DNA from: Theropithecus gelada | Taxonomy: Eukaryota; Chordata; Mammalia; Primates; Cercopithecidae | DNA length: 64,000 nt | Assembly: GCF_003255815.1 (NCBI RefSeq) | Contig: NC_037674.1 | Location: 23,448,324-23,512,323 of the forward strand | Reading direction: 5' to 3' | Part shown: one piece after another, positions 57,901 to 64,000 of the stretch | Layout: every line of letters begins with the position of its first letter | Numbering within the stretch: the stretch's first letter is position 1 | The notes under the pieces: model-generated | The model's input: only the letters and a program-made list of their open reading frames with translations | What the model was told of the DNA's origin: nothing | The model's database searches: none | Translations under genes and position numbers: made by a program

Positions 57901-59753
57901 TAATAGCTTTTACTTACGTGGTAATTGTGGTGTTTTACTATCATGTGAACGGTACTCTTCATGAGGAACAGACTTGTCATCCTAATTGTGAGAAAGTTTA
58001 TAATATGGTTAACATATTACCAGAAAGAACTGTAATGTAGAAGAGAGCCAATAAAAGATTTGAAGAGGTTGGAAGTTGAAGTGATATACAGGAACTCACC
58101 ATTTTCACATGCATAGGTCTATCAAATAAAAACTGCCCATTGAACATAGCTGTTGGTTCAGTCAAGGAAAGCCAGTTAAGATAACTATAAAATTATACCA
58201 GAACACAAACTAATTTTTAATAATCTTACAGTCCAACTATCTCTGATATTTTAATTAACATCTTTAATACTTATTGGTATTAGCCACTCAAAAACTTTAC
58301 TCAAAAAAATTCAATTCTTTGCTTTATGGTTTTATTTCATCAATAAGAGGTATTTTTAATTCAACCATTGAAAAAAGTAAACTTGTAAGGCTTCACTTAA
58401 AGTAAATTCATTAATATACAATGGATTACACAATTGTTAAATGCATGTATACAATTAATTGCAGTAGGAAGAGAGAAAAGAAAAAACTTCATTATCAGCC
58501 CTGTACAATATGGCTAATTCAAGTTTTAAGAGTGACTTTAATACTTAGACCTAGTAAGGGTTTTATTTGCTGGAGACTAAAGTCTAACACACATCTCTAA
58601 GCCAGGCAACCTTAAATTCAATTACCCCCACCAAAAAAAAAAAGGTGGTATTATGCTTCTTCAACCTCATAACCAATGCTGAAATGTAAATCAGGATACA
58701 AATTGCTTGAACTGCTTCAATTGCTTGCTCAAAAGTGACAGTGCCCATTCCTCTGCTCTTGCCGTCTTTGTCTTCTTTAATATCTGCCCGCTTCACAGTT
58801 CCAGCTATGCTGAACACTTCCTTTAGTTTCTTCCAACCAACTTTGAAGTCAAGCTTAACATAAAATTGTATCATTACATACCTAATAAATCCCTCTCCCC
58901 ATCTGCAAATACAAAAGAATCTTTTCTAAACTCTTAAAACCATAAAGAACTATAATTCCAGTTCAACAATGTATCGATAATGTTCAAATTTAAAAACATC
59001 TTCAGTTGTTTAAAATCATTTAAGCTACATCTACATTGTTCCTTATCCTTTTTTTAATTTCCAAAATCATCTCTCAAACTGCTCAAACCTGTTTTTTACA
59101 TTTGAAACTTGCACATCTATTTTTACCAAGAGAAATCCAGATTTTGAAAAGTATTGTTTTCACTGACTTTCAAATGCTTAGAACAAATGACAAACCAACT
59201 ATGACATGCATATTCACAAATATCAAGGCTACAAAAAAGAAATCCATTTACCAATATAAACCAAAACACATATAATGTCAAGAACTGCTTGAATGTGTAT
59301 AAATTGCACAGTTCTGTGTTTAAAAAATCCAAATAGCTGTATTTAAACTCTAACCTTGTGTGTCTGTGTGTATATATATATATACGTATGTATATACGTC
59401 AACTGATTTTGAGTTTACAATAATTACTGTTTCATTTACTTTAGTTAAAAATAAAAAATAAATAAAAATAAGCAAAATGTTTTATAAACCTATAACACAT
59501 TTATTTAATCAAATTATCTATCTATCTGAATGACAAGTTTTAGACTAAAGCTTGAACTTACATTGGCAACAAAAATTGTGGAACCAAGTCTACCGGCCTG
59601 CAAATTACTGATGACTTCAGGAGGAATGTTTGGATTATTGAGAATGGAAGGTGGTAAATTCATCAACCCTGATCCCATATCAGGGACATGTCCTCCTGGA
59701 AATGATCCTCCTGTTCGCTGCAATGCCCTACGAGCATTTTCTCCATCAGGATC
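42778..59753 (-). CDS. MYEF2: Myelin expression factor 2, C-terminal 425 residues
   Basis: Twelve coding exons on the minus strand (59753-59562, 58853-58700, 58149-58100, 57981-57918, 53789-53688, 52186-52136, 51842-51774, 51467-51369, 51072-51001, 49273-49065, 48985-48934, 42941-42778) join to 1278 nt in one frame. The human protein is 600 residues as I know it, so this would be about 176-600. It carries RRM2 (RNP2 TIFVANL, RNP1 SRGMGTVTF), a long Gly/Met/Arg-rich linker with MERDFGRG and DRMSSSFDRM motifs like those of hnRNP M, and RRM3 (QIFVRNL, KGCGTVRF) ending RLDRNA. MYEF2 binds nucleic acid, is described as a repressor of the myelin basic protein promoter, and acts in the nucleus. RRM1 and the start codon lie beyond 64000. 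No break is seen. Confidence 0.96.
42942..48933 (-). other. MYEF2: MYEF2 last intron (6 kb)
   Basis: AT-rich intron. A weak tail-to-tail pair of L2 ends lies at about 47640-47752 (plus) and 47753-47900 (minus), ending 'gaataaattactgaataaat'. A 16-bp perfect palindrome beginning GCACTATA is at 48530-48545. No other repeat or exon is recognisable. Confidence 0.7.
48934..48985 (-). CDS. MYEF2: MYEF2 coding exon (RRM3 helix 1)
   Basis: 52 nt encoding LPFDLTWQKLKEKFSQCG, the first helix of RRM3. Acceptor attctag, donor G|gtaagt. Confidence 0.96.
49065..49273 (-). CDS. MYEF2: MYEF2 coding exon (linker and RRM3 RNP2)
   Basis: 209 nt. Encodes GGMGGMNSVTGGMGMGLDRM, SSSFDRMGPGIGAILERSID, then the RRM3 start NQIFVRN. 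The acceptor follows aatccag; the donor is gtaagc. Confidence 0.96.
51001..51072 (-). CDS. MYEF2: MYEF2 linker exon, 72 nt
   Basis: Encodes SAMIGGFAGRIGSSNMGPVG and SGI. Phase 1 at both ends and a multiple of three, so it can be skipped without a frameshift. Donor A|gtaggt. Confidence 0.95.
51369..51467 (-). CDS. MYEF2: MYEF2 linker exon, 99 nt
   Basis: Encodes ELYRGAMTSSMERDFGRGDI and then GINRGFGDSFGRL. Carries the MERDFGRG motif typical of hnRNP M and MYEF2 linkers. Phase 1 at both ends. Confidence 0.95.
51774..51842 (-). CDS. MYEF2: MYEF2 linker exon, 69 nt
   Basis: Encodes IGFGGLEAMNSMGGFGGVGR and MG. Very rich in Gly and Met. Phase 1 at both ends. Donor gtaggt. Confidence 0.95.
52136..52186 (-). 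CDS. MYEF2: MYEF2 linker exon, 51 nt
   Basis: The smallest coding exon after the 50-nt one. Encodes MGMDGPGFGGMNRIGG. Phase 1 at both ends. Donor gtatgt. Confidence 0.95.
52789..53270. repeat. hAT-Charlie-like DNA transposon remnant
   Basis: Ends show an inverted 'ccagt' terminus ('ccagtaattcacgaagtatg' on the left, 'caaagtttaaaaaccagtct' on the right) around about 480 bp with 'aaaacaatgccactctcctc' inside. The pattern is that of a decayed hAT element. It lies in the intron between the 51-nt and 102-nt exons. Confidence 0.6.
53688..53789 (-). CDS. MYEF2: MYEF2 linker exon, 102 nt
   Basis: Encodes GLGGIGMGLGPGGQPISASQ and LNIGGVMGNLGPG. First of five consecutive phase 1-1 exons. Donor gtgagt. 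Confidence 0.96.
54305..54405 (-). repeat. MIR SINE remnant, antisense
   Basis: Antisense MIR order: 'ccataaaagaggaaattttt' at 54321-54340, 'ttaggttacttccataatga', and 'tttaaaacttgggtctttg'. Its right end forms the left arm of the hairpin at 54374-54441. Confidence 0.5.
54374..54441 (-). repeat. Hairpin-forming inverted repeat, 28 of 30 paired
   Basis: Left arm 54374-54403, right arm 54412-54441, loop 54404-54411 (8 nt). 28 of 30 positions pair. It lies in a MYEF2 intron, so the transcript would fold into a stem of precursor-miRNA size. I know of no annotated miRNA here. Confidence 0.9.
54940..55695 (+). repeat. Old L1 remnant, antisense to MYEF2
   Basis: Decayed L1 coding text: 'agaccaaagattcaaagtaa' at 55201-55220, 'agacaattaaaatgattaac' at 55433-55452. 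It is split by the Alu at 55707 and continues from 56035. Confidence 0.5.
55707..56022 (-). mobile_element. Alu SINE, antisense on plus strand
   Basis: Starts with a long T-run (reverse of the A tail) and ends 'cgtgtgagccaccatg'-like text at the element 5' end. An imperfect direct repeat CATAATGGT(G/A)A flanks it at 55696-55706 and 56023-56033. It is in the same orientation as MYEF2. Confidence 0.95.
56035..57060 (+). repeat. Old L1 remnant, continued
   Basis: 'aactgacaaatttctaacaa' at 56281-56300, 'tttatgccaaaatatttgaa' at 56384-56403, then an L1M 3'-type section to 57060. Antisense to MYEF2. No frame is open. Confidence 0.55.
57085..57235 (-). repeat. MIR SINE, antisense
   Basis: Antisense MIR: 'aatatttactgagtgtttat' at 57096-57115, 'cgattctaagtgctttacat' at 57121-57140, 'caccattattatccccactt' at 57183-57202, 'ggaggcactgagacac'. 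Confidence 0.8.
57240..57700 (+). repeat. Old L1M-type 3' end
   Basis: Sense counterpart of 23480-24620: 'gttatggaacatctatatgt' at 57436-57455, 'gcttgtactctaatgttaaa' at 57512-57531, 'tccc aactatgtaa'-type text, and 'ggctggaagaaaatacacaa' at 57588-57607. Confidence 0.6.
57918..57981 (-). CDS. MYEF2: MYEF2 coding exon after RRM2, 64 nt
   Basis: Encodes DDKSVPHEEYRSHDSKTPQL P, the short polar link between RRM2 and the Gly-rich region. Phase 0 start, phase 1 end. Acceptor aattag, donor C|gtaagt. Confidence 0.96.
58100..58149 (-). CDS. MYEF2: MYEF2 coding exon (RRM2 end), 50 nt
   Basis: Encodes SMFNGQFLFDRPMHVKM, the last helix and strand of RRM2. The intron before it has U12-type signals. Donor gtgagt. 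Confidence 0.96.
58150..58699 (-). other. MYEF2: U12-type (minor spliceosome) intron of MYEF2
   Basis: 550-nt GT-AG intron. On the minus strand the donor is GTATCCTGA (58699-58691), which matches the first seven bases of the U12 donor consensus. TTCCTTGAC at 58169-58161 is an excellent U12 branch site; its branch A lies 12 nt before the AG, which is the range required for this class. The intron is in phase 1 between Ile and Ser in RRM2. No polypyrimidine tract precedes the AG, as expected. Confidence 0.8.
58700..58853 (-). CDS. MYEF2: MYEF2 coding exon (RRM2 core)
   Basis: 154 nt. Encodes LDFKVGWKKLKEVFSIAGTV, KRADIKEDKDGKSRGMGTVT and FEQAIEAVQAI. Contains the RNP1 motif of RRM2. Acceptor gttaag, donor T|gtatcc (U12-type). 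Confidence 0.97.
59562..59753 (-). CDS. MYEF2: MYEF2 coding exon before RRM2
   Basis: 192 nt, phase 0 at both ends. Encodes DPDGENARRALQRTGGSFPG, a Pro/Gly/Asn-rich spacer, and ends GRLGSTIFVAN with the RNP2 motif of RRM2. This is the first MYEF2 exon in the window in transcript order from the left; earlier exons are outside. Acceptor gttacag, donor gtaagt. Confidence 0.97.
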
Positions 59754-62004
59754 CTGTAACACACATTGAATGTTAAATTCCACTAAATACATCAGTTCTA
59801 TATAATTAAAATAACAACTTAAATTCTACAGTAGCTATCCCTTCTGACTCAAATTATTGACCCTCTTGAAGAGTGAGCTTTTTTTCTCATCCAGAGAACT
59901 GAGTCCCATAAAAACCTGTGGATAGACAAAAGATTTCAGCCTCTAGAGATGTCAGTTAAATATTTTTTTTCCAATCACTAAAGCCACTTAAGAACTTGAA
60001 ATTAGTTTACTTTTGCTCTCACACTAGGGTACAAGTACACATACAATTAACTCAAAGAAGAGCGAAGTACTCACTGTGACTTTTCTTTCCAAAATGTAGG
60101 AATGGTGAATTCTCACTACTGGATGCCCAATGGAATGCCAAACTCAGACTAATTCAAAGCTTTTCAATAGTGGAACAGACTGTTATAAAACCCAAATACT
60201 AGGGTAGAGGACAGGATGGTCGATTGTAATCTGTAAATTTTATTCCTGAACAAAATACAATTACCCACCTTCTAAACTCTTACCTTCTTCAACAATGATT
60301 ATAACCTGAGATGGAGGAGGGGAGAGATAAAGGAGGGCTAAATGTCCAAGTGAGAAATTACATTAAACATTGTTTTTTTGTTAGGTTCATTAATTTTGTA
60401 AGAGAAACACCCTACCCTTTAAACAAAACCAAACACGCATACACACATGCACTCACACAAACATAAATGTCCTTCTCACTCACCCCAGTAGGTGCAATAC
60501 TAAAAAACTAAAATGAATAAACAAAAACCACATAAACACACTGATAGACTATCATCTGCAATGCCAAATGATTATGTTGAAGGCAATCATCATCATCACT
60601 TCTCCATCTTTAGGCTAAGATGAAGTGTAAAGGCAACCACCAAATCTACTTTGCTGGCCTCAGTCTGGGAATACAGTACTAATAAAAAGGAAGTTGGGTG
60701 ACTTTAATAAATTCTCTAGGATGGATGGAGAATAAAAGGTGAAAAGGTAGATGAAATGATGAAATAATAAAACCATTCTGGCTTCCAACATACTTCACTA
60801 CGAAGGAATAAAAAGGATTACAAAAGAAAAAAAATGTATCCAAGAATACTTCAAAACATGTTAATAAATAATAAATTCTTTAGGTCTGAGGATTCAAAAA
60901 GAGGTAAAAATACATAATTTAGGATAGTGGCTACCTATGGGGAAGAAAGATAACTCAGAAGAGAAGATGTTTCCTGAACTAGTATAGTAAGCTATTTCGG
61001 TTGTCTGTGCTTGTAACATTAACAAGATGTATTGCTGTACTGATCTGTCTTTTATACACATATATATATGACAGAAATATACACACATACAATACATGCA
61101 TGCATATATAAAACATATATAAAATAAAATGTATATAAAACAAACCACCTACTATATAACACGACTTCTACTCTTCTTTTCCCCTTGCTGTCAGTCTGCT
61201 GGTTACTGACTACTATTGCTTTTGGAGGGCCTACAGTAGCAGTTTATAACCGCTACTATTCTGCATTTAATTAAATGAAACAAAAAAATGTAATTCTAAA
61301 GTCTGTTAAGGAACATTGGAAATACACCTTCCTTTGACTTTCCTCAGTAGCAGTTCTAAGCATTCATTCCACCCACACCTCTATAAATCAGATATCCCAG
61401 GAAAGGGACTGCCAAAGTGACATTAATCCAAAAAAGTCAACTGAATAAATCCCTCATCATTTAGCTGGGCCAAATTTAGCCTTTTTTTTCCTCTTAAAAA
61501 AAGTTAAAAATGGTGGCATCCTCTTTCAACTTGGATTATATAACTGCAGGGTCTCTGAAATATTGCTGAGGATCTACAGTATGCTGAAACTTAAAAAAAC
61601 ACAATAACATGGCTTTGATAGTTAGCATCCAACAAACTTTTTTTTCCAATAAAAGAAAAGACACTAAGAATCTGTAGTACTTGTCCTTTGAAGAGAAATA
61701 GAAAACAGAAAACAGAAAATTGTCAGCTACATGCAAAAGTAAATGCAGTTTTTGCCATTATTTTAATTCCAAGCTTTTTTTTAAAAAAAAGGTGACACAA
61801 ATCACACCAGTCAAAATTTTTGTATACATTCCCGCTAATAACTTTTTAAATAATAAGCCCCCAGACATAAACAGGACTAGAATAATTTGGAAGCAAACTC
61901 AAATAAAGGGATCTGGGATACACGTTATATGTTGGTAGCATGGCCTTTAATTTCAAGCTATTATCTCACACTCAGGAACAAGAGACTCTTGGACAGGAAT
62001 AACA
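59754..62004 (-). other. MYEF2: MYEF2 intron, no exon found
   Basis: AT-rich intron. I looked for RRM1 exons on the minus strand and found none here. It contains one copy of a duplicated segment (60895-61022), listed separately, and a short CA/TA-rich run near 61055-61115. Confidence 0.7.
60895..61022 (+). repeat. Dispersed segment, copy A
   Basis: About 125 bp matching 62903-63026 at about three quarters to four fifths of positions by eye: shared 'aggtaaaaa', 'tggggaagaa', 'ataac', and 'tgtgctt.aacatt' in the same order. Part of it resembles the 3' end of L1M elements. Confidence 0.7.
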
Positions 62005-62308
62005 ATCATTATTACTACAGCTAACATTTATTATGTAGTTAAAATATCTTGAGCACTGTGCTTAGTGCTTTGTATAATGGTAATACCACAAGTATAATAA
62101 ATAGCCAACACTAAATGGTTTACATATATTAACTCTTCGAGTCCTGATAGCACTACAAGGTAGGTGCTATTATTACTCCCATCTTAGTAATACGAAAACA
62201 AAGGAGAAAGTTTAAGTAATTTACCCTGAGTTAGAGAGGTTCTCTGATGCCAGAGCTTTTTACCATGTATCTCATTTAATCCTCATAAAAAATCCTATTG
62301 GGTAAGTA
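62005..62308 (-). repeat. Two MIR remnants, antisense
   Basis: 'acagctaacatttattatgt' at 62017-62036, 'ggtaggtgctattattactc' at 62160-62179 and 'gtttaagtaatttaccctga' at 62211-62230 are antisense MIR. A second short piece ('tctcatttaatcctcataaa') follows at 62270-62305. Confidence 0.75.
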
Positions 62309-64000
62309 AAAGCACATTTCGTTTTATTGTGCTTCACTTTACTGCGCTTTGCAGATATTGCACTTGTTGTAAACTGAAGGTCTGTGACAACCCTGTGTCC
62401 AGCAAGCCTATCAGCACCATTTCCCCAACATGTGCTCACTTTGTGTCTCTGTATCACATTTTGGTAATTCATGCAATATCTCAACCTTCTTCATTATTAT
62501 CTGTCATGGTGATCTGTGATTAGTGATCTTTGATGTTTTAATTGTTTTGGTACACCATCAACTGTGACTAAATAAAACAGAGAACTTAATCAATAAATGT
62601 TCTGACTGCTCCACCCACCAGCCGTTCCCCATCTCTCTCCTTCGCCTCAGGCCTCCCTATTCCGAGACACAATAATACTGAAATTAGGTCAATTAATAAT
62701 CCTAAAATGGCATCTAAGTGTTCAAGTAAAAGAAAGAGTTGCAAGTCTCTCACTTTAAATCAAAAGCTAGACATGATTAAGCTTAGTGAGGAAGGCATGT
62801 CAAAAGTTCAGACAGGTGAAAAGCCTGGCCTGAAGGAAACTTAAAGTGCTACTCCAGTGAACACATGAATGATGAGAAAGTGAAACAGCCTCAATGCTGT
62901 TTCAAAAACAGGTAAAAACACAAAATTTAAGATACTTGTTACTCTTGGGGAAGAAGGATAACACAACAGAAAAGATGCTTCTTGAACTATTAAGATACTT
63001 CACTTGTTTGTGCTTACAACATTTCAGTGGTCTGAAAGTTTCGGTGGTTTAACAGAAGATCAAAGCAGCCTTATCATTCCCTTAAGCCAAAGCCTAATCC
63101 GGAGTAAGGCCTTAACTCTCTTCAATTCTATGAAGGCTGAGAGAGGTGAGGTGAGAAAGTTGCAGAAGAAAAGTTTGAAGCTGGTTCATGAGATTTAAGG
63201 AAAGAAGCCATCTCTATAACATAAAAGTACAAGTGAAGCAGCAAGTGCTGATGTAGAAGCTGCAGCAAGTTATCCACAAGACCTAGCTAAGATCATTGAT
63301 GAGATGGCTACATTAAACAATAGATTTTCAGTGTAGATGAAACAGTCTTCTATAGAAAGAAGATGCCATCTAGGACTTTCAGAGTTAGAAGGGAGAAGTC
63401 AGTGTTTGGCTTCAAAGCTTCAAAGGGCACACTAACTCTTCTATTAGGGGCTAACGCAACCGGTAACCTTAAGTTGACTTGAAGTCAATGCTCATTTACC
63501 ATTCTGAAAATCCTAGGGCCCTTAATAATTAGGCTAAATCTACTCTGTCTGTGCTCTATAAATGAAATAACAAAGCCTGGATGACAGCACATCTGTTTAT
63601 AGAATAGTTGGCTGAATATTTTAAGCCCACTGTTGAGACCTCTTGCTCAAAAAAAAAAAAAATCCTTTCAAAATATTACTGCTCATTGACAATGTACTTG
63701 TCACCCAAGAGTGCAAAAGAATATATACAAGAAGACTAACATTGTTTGCAGGCCTATTAACACAATATCCATTCTGTAACTCATGAATCAAGAAATAATT
63801 TTAACTTTCAAGTCTCATTATTTAAGAAATATAATTCATAAGGCTATTGCTGTCATAGACAGTGATTCCTCTGATAGATTTGGGCAAAGTAAACTAAAAA
63901 TCTTCAGAAAAGAATGTACCATTCTAGATGTTATTAAGAATATCTGTGATTCATAAGGCCAAAATATCAATACTAACAGGAGTTTGGAATAAATGGATTC
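62309..64000 (+). mobile_element. Tigger1-type DNA transposon, cut by window end
   Basis: The left terminal region 'gcacatttcgttttattgtg' and its continuation match the Tigger1 (pogo-like, TcMar-Tigger) inverted terminus. From about 62700 the decayed transposase frame is recognisable ('aagtgttcaagtaaaagaaa', 'gatgtagaagctgcagcaag', 'gatgaaacagtcttctatag'). Many stops and frameshifts exclude function. It is interrupted at about 62903-63026 by a foreign segment. It lies in a MYEF2 intron in antisense direction and continues past 64000. Confidence 0.9.
62903..63026 (+). repeat. Dispersed segment, copy B, inside Tigger1
   Basis: Replaces or splits the Tigger1 text between 'cctcaatgctg' and 'ctgaaagtttcggtgg'. 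It matches 60895-61022, 2 kb to the left, in the same orientation. Confidence 0.65.

Noticed and set aside
59754..64000. Search for MYEF2 RRM1 exons
   Set aside because: No minus-strand block with RNP motifs and splice sites was found. They are expected beyond the window.

Overview
This is nuclear DNA from a primate, with the usual vertebrate layout: AT-rich sequence, widely spaced GT-AG exons, and Alu, L1, L2, MIR, MaLR and Tigger repeats throughout. Two genes can be rebuilt exon by exon. SLC24A5 (the melanosomal cation exchanger NCKX5) lies on the plus strand. MYEF2 (myelin expression factor 2, an hnRNP-M-like protein with three RRM domains) lies on the minus strand. They are neighbours at human 15q21.1. 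The SLC24A5 protein differs from the human sequence as I remember it at several places, mostly in the signal peptide, so the source is probably a non-human catarrhine. One young AluY has features I associate with Old World monkeys, but that assignment is tentative.

Layout. Bases 1 to about 21150 are intergenic, with no gene I can support. They hold old repeats (L1, L2, MIR), a HAL1-type LINE remnant broken up by an Alu and a solo LTR, a 42-bp perfect inverted repeat, a long purine tract and one unrecognised short ORF. SLC24A5 runs from its ATG at 21228 to its stop at 42217 in nine coding exons. Together these give 1503 nt, an intact 500-residue protein. An MITF-type E-box lies 64 bp before the ATG. 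MYEF2 comes from the other side. Its last 12 coding exons occupy 59753 down to 42778 (1278 nt, 425 residues plus stop). The N-terminal exons, including RRM1, are beyond the window. The two stop codons are only 560 bp apart, tail to tail. From 59754 to 64000 the window is MYEF2 intron, ending in a Tigger1 DNA transposon cut by the window edge.

The genes have unrelated jobs: SLC24A5 supports ion balance and pigment formation in melanosomes, while MYEF2 binds nucleic acid and regulates transcription and splicing. No undescribed multi-gene system is visible. The most notable observations are a U12-type intron in RRM2 of MYEF2, five consecutive in-frame skippable exons in its Gly/Met-rich linker, a 28/30 hairpin in a MYEF2 intron, a perfect 42-bp inverted repeat upstream of SLC24A5, a frame-preserving 93-nt intron in SLC24A5, and the ancestral alanine codon at SLC24A5 position 111.
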